Shown here piece after piece: positions 19,056 to 27,386 of a stretch of 64,000 bases of DNA. The first letter of the stretch is position 1. Every line of letters begins with the position of its first letter. The translations under genes and the position numbers were made by a program. Under the pieces are notes generated by a model, which had not been told where the DNA came from, made no database searches, and was given only the letters and a program-made list of their open reading frames with translations. This DNA is from Streptomyces galbus (GTDB lineage Bacteria; Actinomycetota; Actinomycetes; Streptomycetales; Streptomycetaceae): positions 83,994-147,993 of the forward strand of contig NZ_SZPR01000002.1 of NCBI RefSeq assembly GCF_005280195.1, in the 5' to 3' direction.

Positions 19056-20885
19056 CTAGGACGACGAGGGCTTGTAGTCCTTGCCGAGGACGACCGCGAC
19101 GTCGGCGTTGCCGGGGACGGTGCCCTTGGTCACGGCGCCGGCGGGCAGGCCCAGGGTCTTGGCGACCTCGGTGGCGTTCTCCTTGTCGGCGGCGTCCGCG
19201 TAGAGCACCGTCGAGGTGGCCCGGTCCGTGGCGGCCGTGCCGGCCTCCACGAAGGTGAAGCCGCCGTTGAGGAGCACCACGCGCGCGTTCTCGGTGTCGG
19301 CCTTGCGGCCGCTGGCGTTCTGCACGGAGACGCTGACCGCGGCGTCCTGGTCGGGGCTCTTCGCGGTGCCGCCGAGGACGTCCTTGACCACGCTGGCGCT
19401 GGCCTCGGCGCTCAGCGTGCCGTCGGCCTGCACCGGGAGGACGGCGGTCTTGTAGTCGCCGCCCTTGGCGAGGTCGGCGAGCTTCGCGAGGAAGGTGCCG
19501 AGGTCCTTGTCGGTGAGCGAGGGGTCGAGGATCTGCGCCAGGGTCTGCACGGTGACCGTCGCCGCCTGGGCGTCCGAGGAGATCTTGCGCAGCACGCCCT
19601 GCATGACCTGGCCGAACCGCTCCAGCTGGGCGTTCTGGGCCTCGCCCTCGGCGCGGTAGGTGGCGTAGGCGACGGCCATCTTGCCGGTGAGGGTCTGGTC
19701 GCCGCCCTTGTGGACGAGGGGGGCGGAGCCCTTCTTCTTGGCGGCCGGGTCGGGGACGTCGGTGTCGGTGTCGATCTCGATGGTGCCGACGAGGTCGACG
19801 AGGTTCTGCAGGTAGGGCGTGTCCAGGCGCCAGGTGCCCTGGATGTCGGTGCCGAGGACGGTGTCCAGCGCCTCGCGGGTGCCGGAGGAGCCGTCGTCGT
19901 CGACGGACTTGGCGAGGGTCGTGGTGGTGCCGTCGTCGCCGGTCAGCACGAGGGAGTTGGGCAGCAGGACGGTGGTGCCCTGGCGGGTGGTGGTGTTGTC
20001 GACGAGCAGGGCCGTGGCGGTGCCGCCGCCCGAGGTGTCGTGCAGGTGGACCACGATCACGTCGCGTTTCTGGGCGGCCGGGGCCGTGCCGGTGCCGGTC
20101 TTCTTGCCGGCCGAGGACGACAGTCCGGGCAGCTTCCCGGCGTACCAGAGGTAGCCGACACCGCCGACGGCGACCAGCGCGAGGACGACGACGAGGGCGA
20201 CGAGGCGGCTGCGGGCGCGGCGCTTGGCCTCCTCGCGGCGCTCGGTGCGGTTCTCGGTGAAGTTCAGCCAGTCGATGACGTCCTCGGACTCGGCGTCGGG
20301 GTCCTCGACGAAGGCGAACTGCTCGGTGCGGTACTCCCGTTGGGGTTCGGCCTGGTCCTGCGGCGGCTGGGTGTCCTCGTCGGCGGCGGGACCGGCCTGC
20401 TGCGGGATGTAGGCGGTCTGCTCGGCGACCCGCGATTCGGCCCGGGGCTGCCGGCCGCTCGTCGCGCCCTGCCCGTAGGGGTCGTACGGGGTGGGCGCGG
20501 ACTGCTGCGGGGCGGTGCCGTAGGGGTCGTGGCCTGCGGGGTCCTGCCGGCCCGTGTCGTACGGGTCGTACGAGGGGGCGGGGGGCTGCTGGCCGGTGCC
20601 GTAGGGGTCGTAGCCGTAGCCCTGCCCGGTCTGTTGGGCGTAGCCCTGGCCTGCCTGCTGGACGTAGCCCTGGCCGTCGTGCCGGTCGTAGCCGCCCCGG
20701 CCGTCCTGCTGGTGGTAGCCGTAGGACTGCTGCTGGGCGTACGGGTCGTAGGACTGCTGCTGCGGGACCTGCTGGGGCGGGTCCTGACGGGGCGGCACCT
20801 GTCGGTAGACCGGCTGGCCGAACTCGTCGTAGCCCACGAGCTCGTACTGGTCGCCCCCGTACCCCGCGTCGTATCGGTCGTTCAC
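19056..20885 (-). CDS. LCP (LytR-CpsA-Psr) family wall-glycopolymer transferase, PdtA-like
   Basis: A 609-residue type II membrane protein: a Tyr/Gln/Gly-rich cytoplasmic region (about 1-215) with repeated YDPYGTG-like units, one transmembrane helix near 225-245, an extracellular LCP-type domain (about 275-430) and a LytR_C domain at the end. LCP proteins attach teichoic-acid-like polymers to peptidoglycan. As I recall, the S. coelicolor gene at this locus (SCO2578, PdtA) is reported as a polydiglycosylphosphate transferase needed for sporulation. The canonical Arg-Asp catalytic motifs of LCP proteins are not evident: VVHLHDTSGGGTA and LLPNSL stand in their usual places. The start is GTG 20885 after GAGAGGGG. 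It lies 16 bp after nadD. Confidence 0.8.
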   Translation of the reverse strand: MNDRYDAGYGGDQYELVGYDEFGQPVYRQVPPRQDPPQQVPQQQSYDPYAQQQSYGYHQQDGRGGYDRHDGQGYVQQAGQGYAQQTGQGYGYDPYGTGQQPPAPSYDPYDTGRQDPAGHDPYGTAPQQSAPTPYDPYGQGATSGRQPRAESRVAEQTAYIPQQAGPAADEDTQPPQDQAEPQREYRTEQFAFVEDPDAESEDVIDWLNFTENRTERREEAKRRARSRLVALVVVLALVAVGGVGYLWYAGKLPGLSSSAGKKTGTGTAPAAQKRDVIVVHLHDTSGGGTATALLVDNTTTRQGTTVLLPNSLVLTGDDGTTTTLAKSVDDDGSSGTREALDTVLGTDIQGTWRLDTPYLQNLVDLVGTIEIDTDTDVPDPAAKKKGSAPLVHKGGDQTLTGKMAVAYATYRAEGEAQNAQLERFGQVMQGVLRKISSDAQAATVTVQTLAQILDPSLTDKDLGTFLAKLADLAKGGDYKTAVLPVQADGTLSAEASASVVKDVLGGTAKSPDQDAAVSVSVQNASGRKADTENARVVLLNGGFTFVEAGTAATDRATSTVLYADAADKENATEVAKTLGLPAGAVTKGTVPGNADVAVVLGKDYKPSSS

Positions 20886-20901
20886 CGGTACCCCTCTCGG
20901 C

Positions 20902-21513
20902 TCACTGGCCGCGGTACAGCTCGCGCTTGTCGATGTAGCGCACGACTCCGTCGGGCACCAGATACCAGACGGGGTCGCCCTTGGCGACTCTCGCACGGCA
21001 GTCCGTGGAGGAGATGGCGAGTGCGGGAACCTCCACGAGCGAGACACCGCCCTCCGGGAGACCGGGGTCGGCGAGGTTGTGCCCGGGGCGGGTCACGCCG
21101 ATGAAGTGCGCGAGGGAGAACAGCTCCTCGGAGTCGCGCCAGGTGAGGATCTGGCCGAGCGCGTCGGCGCCGGTGATGAAGAACAGGTCCGTGTCCGGGT
21201 TCAGGGAGCGCAGGTCACGCAGGGTGTCCACGGTGTACGTGGGGCCGCCGCGGTCGATGTCGATGCGGCTCACCGAGAACTGGGGGTTCTCGGCGGTCGC
21301 GATGACCGTCATCAGGTAGCGGTCCTCGGCCGGGGAGACCGCGCGGTGGCTCTTCTGCCAGGGCTGGCCGGTGGGCACGAAGACGACCTCGTCCAGGTGG
21401 AACTGGGCGGCGACCTCGCTGGCCGCCACCAGGTGCCCGTGGTGGATCGGGTCGAACGTTCCGCCCATCACGCCGAGGCGGCGCTTGCCGGAATTCGACG
21501 GGCCGGTAGGCAT
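20902..21513 (-). CDS. nadD: Nicotinate-nucleotide adenylyltransferase
   Basis: Makes deamido-NAD from nicotinate mononucleotide and ATP in NAD synthesis. It has 203 residues from ATG 21513, which follows GGGAGAG at 6 nt; an upstream in-frame ATG at 21528 is possible. The nucleotidyltransferase signature is [16 protein letters not shown], and the C-terminal [10 protein letters not shown] is the family's ISSTxxR motif. [12 protein letters not shown] is also typical. It leads the nadD, LCP, rsfS, phosphatase group read leftward with short gaps. Confidence 0.95.
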   Translation of the reverse strand: MPTGPSNSGKRRLGVMGGTFDPIHHGHLVAASEVAAQFHLDEVVFVPTGQPWQKSHRAVSPAEDRYLMTVIATAENPQFSVSRIDIDRGGPTYTVDTLRDLRSLNPDTDLFFITGADALGQILTWRDSEELFSLAHFIGVTRPGHNLADPGLPEGGVSLVEVPALAISSTDCRARVAKGDPVWYLVPDGVVRYIDKRELYRGQ

Positions 21514-21607
21514 GTCCTGCTCTCCCATGCGTGCAGACCCTACCGGCCCGAGCTGGGGGCTCCGGCGGGAGGAGGCCCGCAGCGCCCCGGTGCGGGCCGG
21601 CGGCGCC

Positions 21608-21772
21608 TCAGCGGTCGCGGTTGAAGCGGGTGGTGATCCACAGCAGGAGCAGCAGGATGAAGAACGCGCTGCCACCGGTGAGGTAGGGGCTCAGGCTCTC
21701 GTGGTTGCCGCCGTGCTCCTCGCCCTCGGCGGCAAGGGTGACCAACTGGGCTGCGGTGCTGTGGAAGCTCAT
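21608..21772 (-). CDS. 54-residue single-helix membrane microprotein
   Basis: The frame from ATG 21772 codes for 54 residues: a polar N-terminus with several His and Glu ([15 protein letters not shown]), one strongly hydrophobic helix ([16 protein letters not shown]) and a basic end RFNRDR. The positive C-terminus suggests it faces the cytoplasm. It stands 94 bp upstream of nadD and 110 bp downstream of a second one-helix microprotein. I know of no assigned function. Its conserved-looking layout and synonymous bias support a real gene. Confidence 0.65.
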   Translation of the reverse strand: MSFHSTAAQLVTLAAEGEEHGGNHESLSPYLTGGSAFFILLLLLWITTRFNRDR

Positions 21773-21882
21773 CTTCGGCAGGACCTATCCGGTGTGGGCG
21801 GGATAAAGACGTCGGCCCATCGTATGCGGCGGCCCGTGCGGCGATCACCCCGACTCCGCCGAAGGGGAACCTTCGCCGGCGC

Positions 21883-22041
21883 TCAGTCGTCTTTCCGCTT
21901 GTAGCCCCGCAGCAGGAACCACGCGGTCAGCGCACAGCCCAGGATCATCACGACGAGGACGATCCTGAGCAGGTTCCCCGACCCCTGCTGCTGAGCTGCG
22001 GTCGCGGCCTCGGTGAGCCAGGCGGCGGGGTGGTGCTCCAT
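21883..22041 (-). CDS. 52-residue single-helix membrane microprotein
   Basis: The ATG at 22041 follows GAAGGAG at 10 nt. The 52 residues start MEHHPAAWLTEAATAAQQQ and contain one hydrophobic helix (LLRIVLVVMILGCALTAWFLL) ending in RGYKRKDD. Like the microprotein at 21608-21772 it has a short polar exterior end and a basic cytoplasmic end, but the two sequences do not align. It diverges from the M48 protease gene 125 bp away. Confidence 0.65.
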   Translation of the reverse strand: MEHHPAAWLTEAATAAQQQGSGNLLRIVLVVMILGCALTAWFLLRGYKRKDD

Positions 22042-22166
22042 GGGGCGGGACTCCTTCGGTGTAGTGCCCGTCCACCGTAACTCCGCCTAGGCTGGGCCCT
22101 GCTTCGGGGGCGCAAAGGGCCGTACAAGGGTCCGCAAAGGCCATTCTCACGCGCATGGGGGAAGAC

Positions 22167-23291
22167 ATGTCCGACGACGGTCACCAGCAGAGCGGGCACG
22201 AGAAGGTGCCGAGCAGGCAGCGCAGGCGGTTCCCGGGGATCTCCTCCCGCGCGTACGAGCACCCGGCCGACCGGTCCGCGCTGGTCGCGCTGCGCAAGCT
22301 GAGCGGCTTCGACACGGTGTTCAAGGCGCTGAGCGGGCTGCTGCCGGAGCGGAGCCTGCGGCTGCTGTTCCTGTCCGACTCGGTGCGGGTGTCGGACCAG
22401 CAGTTCGCCCACCTCAACGACATGCTGCGGGACGCCTGCTACATCCTGGACCTGGAGAAGGTCCCGCCGATGTACGTGACCCAGGACCCGCAGCCGAACG
22501 CCATGTGCATCGGCCTGGACGAGCCGATCATCGTGGTCACCACGGGGCTCGTCGAGCTGCTCGACGAGGAGGAGATGCGGGCGGTCGTCGGGCACGAGGT
22601 GGGGCACGCGCTGTCCGGCCACTCGGTGTACCGCACGATCCTGCTGTTCCTCACCACGCTGGCGCTGAAGGTGGCCTGGATCCCGCTGGGCAACCTCGCG
22701 ATCATGGCGATCGTGACCGCGCTGCGGGAGTGGTTCCGCAAGTCGGAGCTGTCCGCGGACCGGGCCGGCCTGCTCGTCGGGCAGGACCTGCGGGCGTCGA
22801 TGCGCGGCCTGATGAAGATCGCGGGCGGCAACCACCTGCACGAGATGAACGTGGACGCGTTCCTGAAGCAGGCCGAGGAGTACGAGGCCGGGGGCGACCT
22901 GCGCGACTCGGTGCTCAAGATCCTGAACGTCCTGCCGCGCTCGCACCCCTTCACGACCGTGCGGGCCGCCGAGCTGAAGAAGTGGGCCGAGTCCCGCGAC
23001 TACCAGCGGCTCATGGACGGGCACTACCCGCGGCGCAGCGAGGACAAGGACACGTCGGTCACGGACTCCTTCCGGGAGTCGGCCGACCACTACGCCACGC
23101 ACGTGAAGTCGTCCAAGGACCCGCTGATGAAGCTGGTCACCGACCTCGCGGGCGGCGCGGGCGACCTGGGCGGCCGGGTCCGCCGCGGCTTCAGCGGCTT
23201 CGCTTCCGCGCCGCCGAAGGACCGGACCTCCAAGAACGGGACCACGACGGACGAGCCGCCGGCCGACGCGCCGCCGCGCGACGAGGACTGA
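22167..23291 (+). CDS. M48-family membrane zinc metalloprotease
   Basis: A 374-residue protease of the HtpX/Ste24 kind, likely acting on membrane or misfolded envelope proteins. The zinc motif HEVGH is at residues 143-147 (AVVGHEVGHALSGH), followed by hydrophobic helices (ILLFLTTLALKVAW, NLAIMAIVTALREW) and the third ligand region SELSADRAGLLVGQD. The tail from about residue 320 is charged and disordered. ATG 22167 follows GGGGGAAG at good distance; ATG 22155 is in frame but has no such site. It is the only rightward gene in this stretch and is probably monocistronic. Confidence 0.87.
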   Translation: MSDDGHQQSGHEKVPSRQRRRFPGISSRAYEHPADRSALVALRKLSGFDTVFKALSGLLPERSLRLLFLSDSVRVSDQQFAHLNDMLRDACYILDLEKVPPMYVTQDPQPNAMCIGLDEPIIVVTTGLVELLDEEEMRAVVGHEVGHALSGHSVYRTILLFLTTLALKVAWIPLGNLAIMAIVTALREWFRKSELSADRAGLLVGQDLRASMRGLMKIAGGNHLHEMNVDAFLKQAEEYEAGGDLRDSVLKILNVLPRSHPFTTVRAAELKKWAESRDYQRLMDGHYPRRSEDKDTSVTDSFRESADHYATHVKSSKDPLMKLVTDLAGGAGDLGGRVRRGFSGFASAPPKDRTSKNGTTTDEPPADAPPRDED

Positions 23292-23295
23292 GCGC

Positions 23296-23337
23296 GGACG
23301 CGGCACCGAGCCCTCGGAAGGACGCGGCACCGAGCCC
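23296..23337. repeat. Two direct 18-bp repeats
   Basis: GGACGCGGCACCGAGCCC occurs at 23296-23313 and again at 23320-23337, period 24 bp, just after the M48 protease stop. It has no coding frame of its own. Confidence 0.8.
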
Positions 23338-23375
23338 CTGAGGGGGCACGCCTGCCGCACGCCTTCGGCCCTGCC

Positions 23376-24446
23376 TCACACCTTCGGCTGGGCGCTCGTC
23401 GCCAGGGTGCCGCACAGGGCCGTGGCGCTGCCGGTGGCGTAGGGGTCCGTGCCAGCCGGGCCGCCGGTCCTGGCGGTCTGGCCGGCCAGCAGCGGGCGCA
23501 GGTGGTGGGTGGAGTCGTCGGTGCAGGACATGGGGCCGGCCTGCACGTAGGAGACGATCAGCTGGGTCTGGTGCAGGCGCAGGTCCTCGCGGTCGAAGCG
23601 GAAGTGCAGCTCGCGGCGGACGGTGAACAGGGAGGCCGCGGCCTTGTCGGCGGCGCCAGCGGGGCGCAGCGCGTAGACGAAGGTGTGGTCGGCGGTCACC
23701 TCGAGGGTGGCCGCGTCCGTCTCGGCGGCCTGGAGCGTGCCCTGGACGCGGATCCTGCGGTCGGCGAGCTCGACGCGGGCCGGGTCGAAGCGGACCAGCC
23801 AGCCGGTCGGGGCGTGCCGTCCGTCGGCCATCGGGTGGGAGAAGCTCTCGTCGAACTGGTCGAGCTGGTCGGGGTCGATCAGTACCCGGGCCGGGCGGGC
23901 CTGCTCCCCGGTGAGCACCTCCGGGTAGAGCGAGGACCGCACGATGTAGTCCTTGGCCGTGGTCAGCGCGGTGACGACCTGGCTGTCGGAGAAGTGGGCG
24001 GTGCGCCGGGAGGCCGGCAGCGTGATGCCCTCCGCGCCGAGGCGGAACTGGGCGGCCGGGCTGTGCGCGTACAGCGTGTCGGTGTCGGCCGCGCCGGGGA
24101 CGGCGATCTGCGGGGCGAGCGGGATGACCGTCATCCGCAGCGGCTCGACGGGCTGCCGGGCGGCCGGGCTCGGGTAGGGGTGGCGGACGCCCAGGTAGAT
24201 CGCGGTGCCGAAGGCGAGGGCGATCAGGACGACCAGGGCGAGGAGCTGGCGGGTCAGGCTGCGGTGCAGGGGCGGGCGGCGGCGCACGGCGGGCGCGTGG
24301 TCGGCCATCCGCTCCGCGGCGGAGAACTCCTGGAGGCGGGCAGCACGGACGAACGATTCGTCGAACACGACGGATCGGTACTCGTCCTCGCCACCTCCGG
24401 GAGCGCCCTCGGGTGTCCCCTCCGGTGGCTCGCCAGGCCCGCCCAT
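23376..24446 (-). CDS. Membrane-anchored protein with N-terminal VVFDESFVRAA motif
   Basis: A 356-residue protein: a Gly/Pro/Glu-rich start, a motif YRSVVFDESFVRAARLQEFSAAE within the first 50 residues, one transmembrane helix near 70-92 (LLALVVLIALAFGTAIYLGV) and a large extracellular part without recognised domain. Its Cys residues in PMSCTDDS and TALCGTL could form a disulfide. The next upstream gene has the same VVFDE motif, membrane anchor and orientation. The ATG has no ribosome-binding site and lies 6 nt after a TACTCT box, so a leaderless message is likely. I recognise no family; it is syntenic with uncharacterised Streptomyces envelope genes. Confidence 0.7.
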   Translation of the reverse strand: MGGPGEPPEGTPEGAPGGGEDEYRSVVFDESFVRAARLQEFSAAERMADHAPAVRRRPPLHRSLTRQLLALVVLIALAFGTAIYLGVRHPYPSPAARQPVEPLRMTVIPLAPQIAVPGAADTDTLYAHSPAAQFRLGAEGITLPASRRTAHFSDSQVVTALTTAKDYIVRSSLYPEVLTGEQARPARVLIDPDQLDQFDESFSHPMADGRHAPTGWLVRFDPARVELADRRIRVQGTLQAAETDAATLEVTADHTFVYALRPAGAADKAAASLFTVRRELHFRFDREDLRLHQTQLIVSYVQAGPMSCTDDSTHHLRPLLAGQTARTGGPAGTDPYATGSATALCGTLATSAQPKV

Positions 24447-24452
24447 ACTTTG

Positions 24453-24480
24453 AGAGTAGGTCGTGGGGAGCCCGGGTAAA
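24453..24480 (-). promoter_or_regulatory. Promoter for the 24446 gene, probably leaderless
   Basis: The minus strand has TTTACC (24475-24480), a 16-nt spacer and TACTCT (24453-24458); the ATG begins 6 nt later, where transcription would start. Confidence 0.45.
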
Positions 24481-24544
24481 CGCCGGGCTGCGCGCCAACT
24501 TCTGACAGGTCCTCACCCGCCCGGAGGTGCCTTTCCGGCCGTAC

Positions 24545-25132
24545 TCAGGGGGTGCGCGGGACCGCCGAGACGGGGGGACGGGAGAATTCGGCGGCCGCCG
24601 AAGGGGTGGCGCCGCTGCCCTGTTCGAGGCCGGTGGTGGCGGGCGGCGGGGCCTGGTCGCGGTCGCCCGAGGAGGCACCCCGGTAGACGGCGGCGAAGGC
24701 CAGCGCGACCATTCCGACGCCCATCACCAGGGCGAGCATCCAGGCGACGGGACGGTGCCAGCGGGCCACCTGTCTGCCGTGGGGACCGAAGGCGCCGTGG
24801 GGATGGTCGAGGAGGTCGGCGTCGTCCAGGTCGTCGAGGTCCGGATCGTGGCCGAAACCGCCCGGTCCGCCGGGTCCGTCGGAGCCGAAGGCGTCGTCGT
24901 AGCGGTCGGCGCGGCTGCGGGCGCGGCGGGTCTCGGCCTCGGCGGCCTCGGCTCTGGCCTGGGCGGCGGCAAGGAGGCGCTCGACGGCGGTCGGCTCGTG
25001 CACCGGGGCCGCCCGTACGAAGTCCTCGTCGAAGACCACGGAGGCGAACTCTTCGTCCGACACCCCGCGGTCGTGGTCGTCGTCGGGCTCCCAGCCGTCC
25101 GGGAACGGCGTGCCCCCCACGTCCTCCGGCAC
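24545..25132 (-). CDS. Membrane-anchored protein with N-terminal VVFDEDFVRAA motif (SCO2584-like by position)
   Basis: A 195-residue protein with an acidic cytoplasmic region, the motif FASVVFDEDFVRAAPVHEPTAVE (about residues 29-51), an Ala/Glu/Arg helix, a DDLDDADLLDHPHG acidic run, one transmembrane helix near 128-150 (VAWMLALVMGVGMVALAFAAVY) and a short exterior tail. It sits directly upstream of the gene with the matching motif and downstream of proA. From memory, the S. coelicolor gene in this position (SCO2584) was linked to the spore-wall synthesising complex with MreB and PdtA; I could not verify that. A wall-synthesis role is therefore plausible. Confidence 0.7.
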   Translation of the reverse strand: MPEDVGGTPFPDGWEPDDDHDRGVSDEEFASVVFDEDFVRAAPVHEPTAVERLLAAAQARAEAAEAETRRARSRADRYDDAFGSDGPGGPGGFGHDPDLDDLDDADLLDHPHGAFGPHGRQVARWHRPVAWMLALVMGVGMVALAFAAVYRGASSGDRDQAPPPATTGLEQGSGATPSAAAEFSRPPVSAVPRTP

Positions 25133-25236
25133 GCCTCCAGCGTAGACCTGGGGGGTCGTTTTGGGCAGACGGTCCGGAGATTATCCGTCCGGTGAGACGC
25201 CTCTCACGGACCGCCGCGCACGCCCCGCTGCACGGC

Positions 25237-26523
25237 TCAGCGGCGGATGTGACCGTCGCCGGTGACGATGTACTTCGTGCTGGTCAGCTCGGGCAGGCCC
25301 ATGGGGCCGCGGGCGTGCAGCTTCTGCGTGGAGATGCCGATCTCCGCGCCGAAGCCGAACTGGCCGCCGTCGGTGAAGCGGGTGGAGGCGTTCACCGCGA
25401 CGGTGGTGGAGTCGACCAGCTGGGTGAAGCGGCGGGCCGCCTGCTGGGAGGTGGTGACGATGGCCTCGGTGTGGCCGGACGTCCACAGCCGGATGTGCTC
25501 GACGGCCCGGTCGAGGGAGTCCACGACGGCGGCGGCGATGTCGTAGGAGAGGTACTCGGTCTCCCAGTCCTCCGGGGTGGCCTCGACGACGGTGGCCCGG
25601 GAGTCCTTGGCGTAGGCCATGACCCGCTCGTCGGCGTGCACGGTGACCCCGGCGTCGGCGAGGGCGTCCAGGGCGCGCGGCAGGAACTCGGGCGCGATGT
25701 CCTGGTGGACCAGCAGGGTCTCGGCGGCGTTGCAGACGCTGACGCGGTGGGCCTTGGAGTTGATCAGGATGTCGACGGCCATGTCGAGGTCGGCCTGGGC
25801 GTCGATGTAGACGTGGCAGTTGCCGGTGCCGGTCTCGATCACGGGCACGGTGGACTCGTTCACGACGGTCCGGATCAGGGAGGCACCGCCGCGCGGGATC
25901 AGCACGTCGACCAGGCCCCGGGCGCGCATCAGCTCGCGCACGCTGTCGCGGCTCTCCCCCGGCACGAGCTGGACGGCGTCGGCGGGCAGTCCGGCGCCGC
26001 CGACGGCGTCCCGGATCACCCGGACGAGGGCGGTGTTCGACTCGTAGGCGGACGCGGAGCCGCGCAGCAGGACGGCGTTGCCGGACTTCAGGCAGAGGGC
26101 GGCGGCGTCCACGGTGACGTTCGGGCGGGCCTCGTAGATGATGCCGACGACCCCGAGCGGCACGCGGACCTGGCGCAGGTCGATGCCGTTGGGCAGGGTC
26201 GAGCCGCGGACGACCTCGCCGACCGGGTCGGGCAGGGAGACCACGTCGCGCACGTCGGAGGCGATGGCGCGGACCCGCTCCGGGGTGAGGGTGAGCCGGT
26301 CGACGATCGCCTCGCTGGTGCCGGCCTCGCGGGCCTTGGCGACGTCCTTGGCGTTGGCCTCGACGATCTCGCTCGTGCGGACCTCCAGCGCGTCCGCGAT
26401 GGCGAGGAGGGCGTCGTCCTTGACGGCACGCGGCAGCGGCGCGAGGTCGGCCGCGGCGGCCTTGGCCCGGTAGGCGGCCTGGGTGACCGGGGACATCGAG
26501 TCGTACGGCGAGAGCGTGGTCAT
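25237..26523 (-). CDS. proA: Glutamate-5-semialdehyde dehydrogenase (gamma-glutamyl phosphate reductase)
   Basis: Second step of proline synthesis: NADPH-dependent reduction of glutamyl-5-phosphate. The 428 residues match the family length. Seen: [35 protein letters not shown], catalytic Cys in [15 protein letters not shown], and the C-terminal [19 protein letters not shown]. The start is [12 protein letters not shown] at ATG 26523. Its partner proB lies upstream on the same strand, separated by a hypothetical gene and a short tandem repeat, so the two are probably not one tight operon. Confidence 0.97.
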   Translation of the reverse strand: MTTLSPYDSMSPVTQAAYRAKAAAADLAPLPRAVKDDALLAIADALEVRTSEIVEANAKDVAKAREAGTSEAIVDRLTLTPERVRAIASDVRDVVSLPDPVGEVVRGSTLPNGIDLRQVRVPLGVVGIIYEARPNVTVDAAALCLKSGNAVLLRGSASAYESNTALVRVIRDAVGGAGLPADAVQLVPGESRDSVRELMRARGLVDVLIPRGGASLIRTVVNESTVPVIETGTGNCHVYIDAQADLDMAVDILINSKAHRVSVCNAAETLLVHQDIAPEFLPRALDALADAGVTVHADERVMAYAKDSRATVVEATPEDWETEYLSYDIAAAVVDSLDRAVEHIRLWTSGHTEAIVTTSQQAARRFTQLVDSTTVAVNASTRFTDGGQFGFGAEIGISTQKLHARGPMGLPELTSTKYIVTGDGHIRR

Positions 26524-26608
26524 GAGGGAAGGGTAGTGCGCCGCGCGGACGCGTTCACGGCGTGTTCCACGTCCCGAGACGGCTCCGGGACGACTCCCCC
26601 GCGCTCTT

Positions 26609-26695
26609 CACCAGGTCGCTCAGCACCGTCCCTCAGCACCAGGTCCCTCAGCACCAGGTCTCTCGGGACCAGGTCCTCGTCACCAGGTCGCTCAG
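26609..26695. repeat. 15-bp tandem repeat, six imperfect units
   Basis: Units of the form CACCAGGTCGCTCAG are repeated head to tail: 15, 13, 15, 15, 14 and 15 bp. The first and last units are identical. The last unit contains the stop codon of the hypothetical gene that ends at 26692; the array then fills the gap toward proA. Confidence 0.85.
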
Positions 26696-27204
26696 AAGGG
26701 GTGCACGCCCACCGGCGCCGCGGGCGGCGGGCCGTAGCCCTCGGCGATGCGCTGGTGGTAGGTCTCGCGGTCGATGACCTCCAGGCCGACGATCTCCCAG
26801 GGCGGGAGTCCGGCGGACTGGCGGTGCTCGCCCCACAGCCGCAGGGCGACGGCGGCGGCGTCGTGCAGGTCGCGGGCCTCCTCCCAGTAGCGGATCTCGG
26901 CGTGGTCGCCGGCGTAGCGGCTGGTCAGGAGGAAGGGGTGGTCGTGGGCGAGCTGTTCCAGGGCGCGGCGCAGGTCCACCAGCGGGACCTCCTCGCCGGA
27001 GACGCTGAGGGTGACGTGCCACAGCCGGGGCAGGTCCTGCGGCTCCTCGTACCGGTCGCCCGCGGCCACGCTGGTCAGGGTGCGCTCCTCCCGCGACGGC
27101 CGCGATGCGGAGCCGTTCGAGGTGCGCTCCTCCCGCACCGGCCCCGGTGCGGAGCCGCTCGTGCCGCCACGGGCCGCCGGCACCCCAGGGCGCACTCGTC
27201 TCAC
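26692..27204 (-). CDS. Conserved hypothetical protein with 14-residue N-terminal repeat
   Basis: From GTG 27204, which follows AAGGAGG at 6 nt, the protein has 170 residues. The first 50 are variable and contain two 14-residue units ending REERT, coded by 42-bp direct repeats beginning at about 27080 and 27122. The C-terminal 115 residues look like a folded alpha/beta domain: LPRLWHVTLSVSGEEVPLVD, RALEQLAHDHPFLLTSRY, EIRYWEEARDLHDAAAVAL and WEIVGLEVIDRETY. No family name comes to mind. It lies between proB and proA in an arrangement seen in other streptomycetes. Confidence 0.7.
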   Translation of the reverse strand: MRRVRPGVPAARGGTSGSAPGPVREERTSNGSASRPSREERTLTSVAAGDRYEEPQDLPRLWHVTLSVSGEEVPLVDLRRALEQLAHDHPFLLTSRYAGDHAEIRYWEEARDLHDAAAVALRLWGEHRQSAGLPPWEIVGLEVIDRETYHQRIAEGYGPPPAAPVGVHPF

Positions 27205-27386
27205 GACGGCCTCCTTCACGCATGCGCAGCGCTCGTGCGGGGCGCGTCCCCGAGACACGTCCCTCACGACAAAGTGGAGCAGGCCGCGGGGCTCCGTGGG
27301 GCGGTTTCACGGAACGTCCCCCACCGGTACGGGCCGTTCGACTCGCCCGAAGGGCCCGTTCGACCCGTCCCCCGCCGGACCGCGCG

